Source: Cantharellus purpuraceus
Taxonomy: Eukaryota; Basidiomycota; Agaricomycetes; Cantharellales; Hydnaceae
Length of the DNA stretch: 64,000 nt
Reading direction: 5' to 3'
Assembly (NCBI GenBank): GCA_025174535.1
Contig: JALBUN010000006.1
Span: 62,001-126,000, forward strand
This document shows, piece by piece, positions 1-10,873 of this stretch. Numbering within the stretch: the stretch's first letter is position 1; each line of letters opens with the position of its first letter. A program made the position numbers and the translations under genes. The notes under the pieces were generated by a model that did no database searches, had not been told where the DNA came from, and was given only the letters and a program-made list of their open reading frames with translations.

Positions 1-753
1 CAGCAGAAGGAGAGACAATGCCAAGGTTGCGTACCGAGGAACAACAAGACAGTTTCAACGCCGATTCCTCCACTGGCACCTTCGCAGTCGTTTCATATTC
101 AGCGTCTCTTATGAAGAAGAATCGAATGTCTACCTGTCACAAGAACATGAACATCTTGTAGTCCAAGATCCATGGCTGGAACTGGCTCTAAGTGAGTTAC
201 GTAACTACTAGGAGCAAATCGACATCGCACCCGTGGGAGTGTGTATCATCGAGTGGTGTACGTCTATATAAGCACTGTTCTATGGATTGGGCGGAAAGAG
301 TAATGATAAAAGGTAGACACTCATCAATCTCATGGCCACCGCCGCAAAAAAAAATTCTCCCGTGCATGGCCAAATTTTTACAAATATAGACAGCAGTGGA
401 GGTATTTCATTCAACATACGGTCTAGCGTGTATGTTGGCTGCTGGTGCTTTGGCGTCCTGAATTTTGTGTCTTCCGTACTGGATGAAACGGGCACTGATA
501 ACCAGCTAGATTATGCACCACAAACCAGTAATGTTCATGTCAAATTGTCCTTAGCTACCTCTCAGCCTACCTGGGACACACCTGTACTGGTCTATCCGTC
601 ATCTATGAACACGATGGAGGCGTTATAAGAGCACATTGGACCTATACAAAATCCAAACCGACTGCTGATAAAGGTTTTATTAAAAATCAAGCAAGCCAGT
701 AGATTATTGCGAGTCAGGGTGTTTTCCTGTCTCTTATTGTTTTGCCCTCCACC
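1..753. other. no recognisable gene
   Basis: Short open frames occur on both strands, the longest being 98 codons at 332-628. None has a recognisable domain, and they overlap one another on opposite strands. This is the region downstream of the GMC oxidoreductase on its coding strand. Confidence 0.5.
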
Positions 754-3087
754 TCACCGCAACCGCCACGTGGCCTTGACTAAATCTGCCCCTCTCTCGG
801 CGATGAAGTACGTAGGTGCCTGAGTGTGTGCAGCAGGAACAAATGGCTGATAAAAAATCAACAAGCTCGTGAGCATCACAAGTAGTGAACGTTTACAAGT
901 TTTCTCGACTGACCATGACAGACGCATCAATGATCCTAACTCCCGCTGCATTCTTCAGCCTCAAATCGGGGTTGACAACCCCATACCCCGCACCGACCTT
1001 GGACATTCCCGCGCTCCCTACCAGATGAGACGTTGATATGGCATTAGCGCGAATGTACGCGTCGAGCTCGGTATCGTTGGTGACGTTGGCGAGGGCCCCA
1101 AAGGGCTGTAGGATGTAGCCCTTCCATGCGGACGCCGTGAGGAAGCGTTGGGCGCTTTTGACGGCACTGCGCATGGTGGACATATCAAAGGCGGAGTTGA
1201 GGATGCCCGGGTCGATGAGGGGAGCGTCGAAAGGGTTGTTCGAGGCAAGGGATATAGAACCACCTGTATGTAAATTTAAAATGGACACCTTCTGCTGGGG
1301 GGAGACAGGGGGTAGACGTACGAGCGACGGGACTGACAACGACAGTGTCGATGCTGAGGAAATGTCCTTGGGGTGGTTCAGCTTGGAAGTCAAGTTCATT
1401 CTAAAGTGGAAAAAACAAGCAGAGAACAAATGAACAGGGGCTTCTGACCAATTGATAGTATTCAACACACCGCAGTGATCAGCTCGAAATGCGGCGAATG
1501 CGGCCCGGCAGATGGATCTGGGGTCCCCCGAAACGCTGGGTCATCGTCCGGCAACCTCAACCATGCAATATGCGTCCCGAATACATCAACAAGAGGCCCT
1601 TGCTGCGTCGTATTCCACTGCTGCAGCAGCTCTGCCGCCAGCGTGGCATTGCGCCCTATGTCATCGCGCGTATCGGTGGAGTTGACAAACCATGTGTTAG
1701 AAAGGAAGGGGTGGTCAGAGACGTTTTTTCCGACGCTGGGGAGGTTGACAAGCGGAGTGATGCCAAGTGGTTTTAGGGCAGCAGGGTCACCAATACCGGA
1801 GTTCATAAGAATGGCGGGGGTACCTATGGTGCCTGCTGAGAGGATAATCTCTTTCCTTGCTGTAACCCGCATTGTTGGCGCTAATTCACGCTCGTTACAC
1901 ACCTAACCGTCTGATAATAAAATGGTTGACTTGCCTCCTTGTGACAGTGCGATCTCTACAGTATTGAAAGAGATATTGTTGCTATCTATGCTCGAGTTGG
2001 ACCTAAGGATCCGTGTGACGCGAGCATTGAGCAGAACGTGGAGATTTGGGCGCGAGATAAATTGTGGGCCAAGATAGGACGTAGCGGAACTGCTACGCTT
2101 ACCCCCTTTAACGTTGGCCTGCAGCCAGCCTCAAAAGTATCGTTGTCAGGGAATTAGAATTAAAAATGGTAACTTCCACCCTCACCGACTCCAAGAGGCT
2201 TTCCAGAGTTCATGTCCAAATTGAAGGGGAACTCGTCACTCAACTCTTGCGTAGTAGCTATAACACGATCGCTGATAGGACTAGGAAATCCAGCCAGACT
2301 GACACCGGTCATCCCGGTTGTGCTGTGCACGCTGGGGTTGAACTGGCCAGTCGTATTGTGATTGTCCGCAGGGGGCGTCCACATTTCGTTCTGTAGAGAT
2401 GTAGTTTAGTTATAGTACGTGAAATAGGGCTTCTATGCCATACCTTCTTGATGAAGGGCTGAATGCTTTTCCAAGACCAGCCAGAATCGCCTGTGACGGA
2501 TGCGAAGCGGTCAAACTCGTCCGACGAGCCGCGTGTGTAAAACATTTCGTCTAGACGCGTTCGATCGTTAAGCAGCACAAGGGAGTGGTCATTCTGTACC
2601 CACTGACGGAACTACATCCGCCTAACATGTGTCCTCGAGGGTAAAAAAAGGAGCGTCCATTCAATCCAGGTTGTGCAGTCGTCGTGAAATTCCAGCTGAA
2701 AGGAGAGGGAGGAAGCAAATTGAATGACAAGGAAGGCACGATTGCGTCAAGGACGCCTTCGTTCCTGGAAACAGACAGATGAGAAATGCAGGATTTGAAA
2801 CCAGCAAGGTGCTCACGATCCGCCTGCTTCAAGGAGTAGGACCGAGACATTCGGGTCCTCTGTGAGCCGATTTGCAACGGTGTCACCCGCAGTCCCGGCT
2901 GCAACAGACAAACAGGAAGCTTAGGGGCTGCGACGTGAGTTCAGGATAGAAGTTCCTTGCCTCCAACGATCACAAAGTCGAAATTCAATGTGGATAAGCT
3001 GGAGAAAGACTCATAGAGGGCGCCCTGACAAATGTTTATGAAGGACAAAGCTGTCCAGAGGAACAGCATAGGTCTACTAAACATCAT
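754..3087 (-). CDS. secreted GMC oxidoreductase (aryl-alcohol oxidase-like)
   Basis: This is a FAD-dependent glucose-methanol-choline family alcohol oxidase or dehydrogenase; secreted relatives feed H2O2 to lignin-degrading peroxidases. I chose the ATG at 3087 because it opens a hydrophobic signal peptide (MMFSRPMLFLWTALSFINIC) followed by the dinucleotide-binding motif FVIVGAGTAG. The glycine motif is rebuilt across a GC-AG intron (2899-2960). Next come LLLEAGG, GMC signature 1 (GGCSSVNEMFYTRG, joined over intron 2551-2603), GWLQAN, signature 2 (GTIGTPAILMNSGIGD, about 1,820) and a C-terminal domain with both expected active-site histidines (SHLVGSAGMS and FVPAAHTQAPTY). About nine small introns join in frame with no internal stop, so the gene looks functional. 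The exact substrate cannot be read from the sequence; aryl-alcohol oxidase is the nearest well-known group. Confidence 0.9.
2899..2960 (-). other. GC-AG intron 1 of the GMC gene
   Basis: The donor is GCAAGG and the acceptor TTGCAG, 62 nt apart. Removal rebuilds the FAD-binding GAGTAG motif in frame. No nearby GT donor gives a reading frame with this motif. Confidence 0.8.
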
Positions 3088-4687
3088 GAAAGTGGATCCT
3101 TTTTGCCAGCGGTGTGGATGGCACTATCAGTTATAAATGACTTCCAAAGTTCGATTGAGACCCACAGGTGCCGCCTGGTGCCGTTGAATATGTAGTCAAC
3201 CGGCTCGCCCCTACCGGGGAAGCGCTTGTAATGCTATCCGCCCTAATGATCAGCGCACAGTTGAAATTAATGCCATCTCGCTTCCCGTGGGAAGTTTGTT
3301 GCATTGATGGCAGCGGCTGGTCTTCCGAGGCGCCTTACATCTTGTGTCTACCCACAAACGCATTTGATTGGCGTTCAGCGGGTTGCCTATTGGAGTAGCG
3401 TGACCTGGGTGCGATTGCGTCACAACAATGATGAGATGTCTTCGCAACCAGCCTGTGAAATTGCGCTGAGGTTGTCAACCAACCAGGCGCAGAAACGTAA
3501 CAGAATATACTCTTCCCTGCCGTAAGACTGCCGTTATGAAGAGGAAGACAGGATCATGAGTTCTGTTCCTCCATGGACAACACTCATGTTGTGCCACATC
3601 ACAGTCCATTTCTGGCTAATTTTCACAGGCACAGCATCATCTAACGATGTGAACAAATCAACCCTATTACCCACTATCCTTCATAACAGGAGTGCCGGCG
3701 GAACAAGAATTCGGCATGTTAAACAGTCTTTATATAGCAAGTGTTCCTGTTACGTAATTTTTATGTCTCCACACCTGCTATGCACTGGCCATGTCGGCAG
3801 ATACTCACAACTTTGACCGCCTCTTATTCACTTCTTTCACTGCCATCGCTTCCTGTTTCTTAAAGCTCCATTGATTTCACGTGACCATAATAAGCGACTA
3901 GCCACGCCAGCTCGAGATATTGTGATGTTCTTGATCCTCCTGCAAATGTTGGAAGTGGAATGAGTCCCAGGTGGCAAACGAGCTATATAAAACACCGGAG
4001 CGCATGGCGCATTTAATATCTGCCAGCTGGACACAGCTTTTCTGGGCGCGGAGCTAAAACCATCTGATAGATCATCGCGGCCGCAGGACCTTCCAAGTTG
4101 CCATAACAAGCAATTCTGTCAGGGGTGGAGCCTAGGCACCCGGGCGCCCGCCGCACTGCTGTTTCGACGCTTGGGCTAGTGATACCCAGCGCTCCGAGCG
4201 TGTATCCCTCTGACCCGGTATAGAATCATCATCTACCCCCCTTTGACTTTTACGGAAATAGTAACTGGAACACGTACGACATGACATACAGCTTAACCAC
4301 AACTTTGTTACTATAGCCAAAATTCCCAAGAAAGTCACCACACTCACCCATGGCATCAGGTGCGCACTCTATCCATTTGCATTCTATGCAATCTCCTAAA
4401 CTCAGTATAAAACGATACTATCGCAACACTGCACAAACGACTGCTCACTCAAATTATGGCTCATAACTCCCACGGGCGTCTGAATGAAGCGATAACATGC
4501 TATTCGTTACATCATGACAGAAAACACTAGTGAATGAGAGTAATGGCATATGCGGATGGTGATAATGCAAAGTGACGAAACACAAAAAGATACAGGAAAA
4601 GCCGTAACAAGAGTCCTTCTGTGGTAATAAGTAAAGCGACACGGCCACTTGCAGAACGAGAGCATGACGTAAAGAAACCACTTTATC
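3088..4687. other. intergenic, no gene supported
   Basis: This 1.6-kb stretch separates the GMC oxidoreductase promoter side from the 3' end of the kinase gene. Open frames at 3168-4681 are all under 100 codons, lie on both strands and carry no known motif. I see no transposon ends or tandem repeats here. Confidence 0.5.
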
Positions 4688-7600
4688 TCAGGGCGATGAT
4701 GCCAGTTGCGTAGCTGCATTCAAGCGCTTCACACGCCGTTCCTGTGCCGCATCCAACATCGTTTTCAAGCTGTCCTCTTTTACAGGCTTTGTAAGGACAC
4801 TGAACATTAGAAGTAAATATCGTGCGCTGAAACAATAGATACAGTGGGAATAATAGTGGTACGTACTGATCAGCTCCAGCATCTAAATATTCATTTTGAT
4901 CAGATATCAATGCATTGCCCGTAACCCCAACAACGAGATCTTGTCGACCGGCCTCACGCAAGTGCCGTGTTGTGCCTAGCCCAGACATGATAGGCTGCAG
5001 GAGCAACCTCAATATGAACAATCCTCGTACACAAGACGCGTGACAACACATTACCATTTGGTTGTCCTATATTCAATGTAAGTATGTTGCTGCCGTCAAT
5101 TAAAATGATCACAAACCAAGAAGACGATTGAAAATCGAGCATCCTCCTCTGCCCAAGCCTCTTCGACTGTCAATGGGGATCCCCTTGGGGGCTGGGATGC
5201 AGGCGATGGAGTAGCCAATATTTGCTCCAACGCGATTGATCCGTTCTCCGCTGTCGATACATGGCACCCCAGTCGCCCAAATAACCGGCTCATGAGCGTT
5301 CGGGTTAGCGGATCATCGTCCACAATGAGAACACGCAGCGGATGCAGACCGTCCCCGCCAGCTGCTCTGCTATTCATAGAGGACAATACAGGCGACCCAA
5401 TCGGAGGAACCGAAGACGACGCAGGCGACGATGGCAACGCCGGCAGTGAGCCCGTTTCACTGCCAACTGCGGTGTCCGAGGATTTTCGCCGAAATGTAGG
5501 CACATCTGCCACCTCGCATCCCAGATTCAATGGCATCGAAAGCGGACGCAGGCGTGGACCATCATCGAAAATCGATTTATTAACAGGTTCTTCAAGCTTG
5601 TCAAGACATTCGGCTATCGGTGTTGTTGTTCTTGTTGAAGCAGATCGTCCGCTCAGGGCTGCATGAGACAAGATAGGAACAGAACCTTGTTCCATGATGG
5701 TTTTGAGTGCCGATGTGGCAAGCGGGGACATGACTGGCACAGTGATCGGCCCGGCAACCTCACGGCTAGGGGGCGTACCTGACGAGGGACGAGTTAATGA
5801 TGAAAGGTCCGGCAAGGATTGTACACCGCTCATGCAGTCCAAAGAGTGGCGTGAATGGTCATGGTTGATGAGATGTTTCGAGGAGGCATTTACAGCACGT
5901 TTTCCGATGCCAAGTGCTAGGGATAGCATATCAGCCGACATACCATGAAGCAAGGGGAAGACTAACGAAGTTCGACCCAAAACGTGCTCCCACAGCCGAG
6001 TTTGCTTTTGACACCCAGACGACCGCCACTCAACTGAAAGCGCATGACAATTGAAATGAAAACATTAGACCAGCCTTTTCAACACCAAGTGTAGATAATC
6101 AAACCTTGACAATATGTCGAACCAAAGCAAGCCCCAATCCCGTCCCTTTACCGCCCTTCAGACACTATCAGCCAGGCTATCCCCATAACGCAAACCTCCT
6201 ACCTGATGTCGCCCAATTTCTGTTTGCACATACGGGCTGAACAGGCGTAGATCAACGAGATCTCGCGCCCTAATACCTACGCCCGTATCCGTCACCTCAA
6301 TATGCACGACAATCTGTTCCAAACTCCCAGGCGCCTCCTTGGTGCTGGAGCGAGAAGGACGCTCCTTTGCCAACTCGATAGAATTGTGAGCACTCAAACG
6401 CGACGCCGACAGTCCCGGCGTTTGTTGCTCTGTTAGGACCTGATGCGAACAGACGGTAGTATTGACGGGATGCTGGGCCGCCGGCTCAGGTGGGTAGACG
6501 AGCGTGGTGGATATTTCCACCCGGCCACCTGGCTGTGTGAATTTGCACGCATTGCTGGCGAGGTTTGTCACAATTTGTCGAAGACGCATTTCATCTCCAA
6601 CGACGAGGCCGCCGGTGTCGTCGTCCTCGGAACTGAGGCGCTCACAGATCCATTCATCATCGTAACCTTGTGCGTGGTATGCCGCACGTCTCGAGACCTG
6701 CCAATAGTACACTTGGCACAGACATATAGGTAACGTGACAAAGAACGTACCTCATCAATTCTAGGATCGAGCTTGGTGGTGAGCTCCAAGTTTCGTGCAT
6801 CAGCTGCTAAACGAAGTGGTACAAACATCGACCTGTAATGGAATCAATTTCGAGTCTCCATAAAGGCAATTCATGCCTCACCGCATGACGGTGTGAAATG
6901 CATATGGCGTTGACACGCTCTCAAATCGTCCAGAGTCCATGCGATTGCTGATATCACAAACTCGTTAGTAGCACTCTTATCTACAAAACAATACGAGGAA
7001 ATACAAATCAAGAACATCGTTCAAAACTACCCAACCACGAATCAGCTGAAATCAGGACGATATGAACCAGAGTCTCACCTTTCGACATCATACTCAAACT
7101 GCCCTCAAGAGCCGCAAACTCTACGTCCTGCTCGTGATCCTTTCCAATCGCGCCGACGGCTTTCATATTCTGAACCGCGAGCACTATACTCTTCTGGTCA
7201 ATAGAGCGCAGAAGCAACGGTCATCTTGTACCCACATGCTGTGTTGAGCGGCACCCTAACCTATATATACACGCGTCAGCACTATCCACACCATCACACC
7301 ACCGAGTCACAAAAAAAACGTGCCTCATGAAATATATAGCTCGTTAAGCGTCGCTTAGAACTTGCTTCCTTGCGCTCGCTAACCTGCGCCTTCTGGGTAG
7401 CCCGAAACTGGACTTTCAGCTGGTCACGTAACGAGTAAAGGCGCCGCTCAGTTGTCTCGCGTTTGTAGTGCATATAGAGGATGAACGCCTGTGGTGATGA
7501 GAGTGGATAGGTCAGAAAATTAGGTTAGAGGGATAATGATAGCAAGGTGTTGAAGCACCTCAAATACGATCAAATTGAGGATGTCTGTACGCGTGACAGA

Positions 7601-9688
7601 AGTATATTAACATTCTCCGAAACGAACAGGACAGAAGAGACGAATTATGGACGCACTCTTTATCCAGGTATGTCGGTACGGCACAATGGAGAGAGCGCTA
7701 CCCAGAAAAAAACGTGATTGAGGTTGGGATGTCAAACGCAACAACCGTATCCAGAAAGCACAGGCCAATCGCAACCGATGATCAATGGTGAGCATACTGG
7801 ATAGAATCGCAAGTAAAAACAATACTCACGTCAAAACGATGAAGGAAGAGCCTAAGAGCATTGCCATTAAACGGCCTAAGCGTAGTCCAAACAGTGCCAC
7901 AACTTGCAAAGCGATCATGTAACTATGATCGCGTGGGGGATCAGCAAAGCGAGGCAGAAACACCACTATCAATGAAAAACCACACGGGCCCAACATCGAA
8001 CAATGGTGTCATAGTAATATAAAGATACGTACTAAAACAACCCGAGAAAGTCTCGGCCTTGACAATTGATCACGCGTAAAGGCGAATAAAACCCGCACAA
8101 GTACTACACATCACAGCAGCTTGGAATATGTAGGCTGATAGGCGGGAAAGGACTTACCATAACTAGATGGAAAGTGGTCGGAGAAAGTCGTCAGTGGTAA
8201 ATGGATACGAGTATACGTACAAAGAATCTGGTAAAGCTAAATAGGAGAGGGAGGGGGATTGGGCGAGTTGACGGCTGAAGGAGAAAAACGCCACGTACCC
8301 CCCTGAAAGAAAAGAAACAATGATGAGCATTTGAATAGATTGGTGGAAGGTCAGATCAAGCGCATATACACAGGAAAGCCAAACAAAATGCAATGCTCGG
8401 TACGTACCATATTGCAGTGCAGAAGGAAATATAAATCTGCCACAAGATTGGACGGGAACGTGGCCAGTCATAGGCAACGAAGAATGGGATTGGCACAGCG
8501 CCGAAGAGGCCGAATGTGGGGTAAAAGATCTGTTGGTATAAGGAAAGAAACGAGTGTCGGAGCGACGGATTGACACGGAAGACAGAGTTTGAACAAAAGG
8601 TTTAGAAAGGGACTTACCATATCCGCGATGCTCCAAGGTCGAGGGACGATAGCACATGCGAGGATCCAATTAAAAATGAAGAAAATTCCAGAATAGAAAG
8701 CGAGGGTCTTTACAAAGTGCACCACCAAACGCCAGGGCAGAGCCAAAGCACTCGTAAGAAGACTGTCGTATACCACTATAAGCACAAACCTTGCTGTTAT
8801 ACCACATCTCCCTGCGGTATCCCGTTTCACACGCCTCGTCCCAAAAGTCTAGACGGAAGAAGCCATAGACAGCAGGGTAAATACGCCACCGGAGTACACT
8901 CAGCACAGCAAATGTGTCCCAATGCGAGAACGTTGACACAGACTCTGTTACTGATTCACGGAGATGAGGCAAAACGCAGATATAGAACCCAAGCAAGTGA
9001 AACCTTGACACACACCACTTCGTGCCGTTCCAGGAGTCGCGGTCGTTCCTGAGTTCTGGTGCGGCGGTTCACTGGGCGGATGGCTCGCTGAATGGGTAAT
9101 GCTTCCGCCACGCTCACCATTCAGAAATACGTTATCGACTACTATCTCGTCCACGGGCTCCTCGTCCACTCGCACGCGTCCGCAAGCCCCAGGATTCCCT
9201 TGTACCTCATCCCGAGACTTCTTCTCAACGTCAACACCCTCCACCACCCGCGCCTCCTTTCCAGGCTGCGGGGCCCGCTGCCGGAGACTGGCATCAGTCG
9301 CACTCGCACTGACGCTTTCGACAGCATCCATAAGAGAATCAGACACTGCAGACCCCGTGCCGATACGCTTTTTGAAGCGCGCCCAATGCACACGCAGTGG
9401 TGTCCGCCTTTCCTTCCCCGACACTGCAGGGGAATTTGTCTGCTGCGCCTCGACGTCCTGCTCAGCTTCGCGCCCTGCATGCGGACGTGCCTGTGCATCC
9501 TTCTCCTTCTTCGCGCCTCCTGGGCCACGTCTGTCACGGGGACCGTGCGGGCGGGAATGCTTCTTTGGCTTTCCTTGAGCCTTGGGAGACATGGCGAGCG
9601 CGGGAGGGGGGAGGCCAGCATCGGGATTGTCCTGAGGCTGGTGGTCGTTGGGTCGGAGACGAAGGGTATAGAAGCGAGGGGCGGACAT
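4688..9688 (-). CDS. membrane hybrid histidine kinase with C-terminal receiver
   Basis: This is a two-component phosphorelay sensor. The start at 9688 opens a basic, disordered N-terminal region of about 200 residues. A multi-exon hydrophobic section follows, with segments such as FYSGIFFIFNWILACAIV and FGLFGAVPIPFFVAY, then a membrane-proximal coiled stretch (RETTERRLYSLRDQL). The H-box is IFHEVRVPLNTALLAVQNM (His codon 7327-7329). The ATPase domain shows the N-box (NLASNACKF), G1 (DTGVGI), F-box (LFSPYVQTEIGRHQ) and G2 (GTGLGLALVRHIV). After a Ser/Pro-rich linker the receiver domain has LIVDDDPLTR, the phospho-acceptor Asp on a 12-nt exon, VVGVTGNAL and the conserved Lys in LTKPVKED. All catalytic residues are present and exons join in frame. 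The signal sensed is unknown. There is no PAS, GAF or HAMP domain, unlike the osmosensing and phytochrome-type fungal kinases. Confidence 0.88.
5055..5066 (-). other. 12-nt microexon encoding the receiver phospho-acceptor Asp
   Basis: The exon encodes only DNQM. The upstream intron (5067-5116, 50 nt) has GTTTGT...ATATAG and the downstream intron (4995-5054, 60 nt) has GTAATG...CTGCAG. With the exon included, the receiver reads FSIVFL-DNQM-PIMSGLGTTR, the standard form of fungal hybrid-kinase receivers. Skipping it would keep the frame but delete the phosphorylation site. Confidence 0.85.
7236..7260 (-). other. 25-nt exon completing the H-box, preceded by a GC-AG intron (7261-7323)
   Basis: The exon encodes VRVPLNTA. 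Upstream the coding sequence ends with the His and Glu codons of the H-box, followed by a GCACGT donor and, 63 nt later, a TATATAG acceptor. Downstream a canonical intron (7184-7235) leads to LLAVQNM. Only this splicing gives the family consensus H-box. Confidence 0.8.
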
Positions 9689-10873
9689 GAGAGAGAGCGA
9701 GCGAGGAGGGAGGTGAGAGTGTGAGGGAGGGAGAAACTGGCGCTGCGTGGGACATTCAGCAACTTTGTCGGAGTCCCTGGACGGTGCAGCGGTCTGCCGC
9801 TGACATCATATTCAGCCTCCGCAGCGCGGACTGGGAAAATCCTTTTGATGAATATTTCACTCATCGATGACCCAGCATATCATTCTTTGTGCATATAATC
9901 TGTTGCATTGTCAGACCGACAAAGAACCATGGAAGCATAACGTCGCCACCACAACGGCCGCAAACATACACGCATAGCAGTTGAGTACAGCGATCCTTAT
10001 CTCAATGTACCCACCTAACTGGATGGGATATATATCACGTTACCAGGTACCTCTGTTGTTTTATCTTGAAAAACCGAAGTTTCCCCTCTTAGCAACCTAT
10101 AATCATCACATATAACCATCCCAAACGAGTTATGACTAGTGTCTGTCCATGTTTTGTTTCAGAATGAATCGTGGATGGTATTATTGCATATCGGTACGCT
10201 CGTTCTTAGTATCCGCGTTCCCCTTGTACAATCCTGATCCACGAAGAAACGGTGGCGAACCAAAGCGTAAGCAAGCCATATAAGTCTTGATTGCCGTGTC
10301 ACTTTGGTAGCAGATCTGCCGCCTCATGCACTGGCCCACGCCACCCCTAAATGCCCGGACCCCCTCACATAAGTCGACAAATAGCTCTTCAATTCCAAGA
10401 CGCTAGGAAGCAAACAATCATTCTCAGGCCATAATATCCATCGGCTGCAGGCTTGCAGAATTTATTTAGCATCCATTGCCTTGACCTCCGAACCTACATG
10501 ATGGAGTCAGCCCATAGCTGGTTCCGGGTAGCACATGCAACATGGCACTATCTATCCTTTGGTGCATGCTTCAACAATGCGGTGAAGGCCCAACGAGGAA
10601 TCACCTCTACTTAGCAAACACGCTGTACGGCAGTTTGTTTTGCGCGGCCGTCCATCTCACCCTCTCAGGTTATTTATCCCATCACTCGCCTCTCTCGAGC
10701 ACTCAGAGTCATGGACATCACGACTTTTTCCGAGTCATCCAACTCTATATCACACGTACTAGCAAAACTAATACGACCTCCGAAACATGAGTACAGATCC
10801 ACAACACAAAATTCCAAGACCGAGTACCTCATCACTCCCCTCCAAAAATGGTGATCCCCTTCCTACGAACAAC
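9689..10873. other. intergenic, no gene supported
   Basis: This is the promoter side of the kinase and the 3' flank of the first P450. A frame at 10542-10790 (82 codons) is the only notable plus-strand one, and it has no recognisable domain. The long frames antisense to the kinase N-terminus (9092-9864) reflect its GC-rich codon bias and are not counted as genes. Confidence 0.45.

Noticed and set aside
9092..9864. Long frames on both strands (210 and 240 codons) over the kinase N-terminus
   Set aside because: The kinase frame from 9688 continues through splicing into family-typical domains. The others are shadows in GC-rich sequence.
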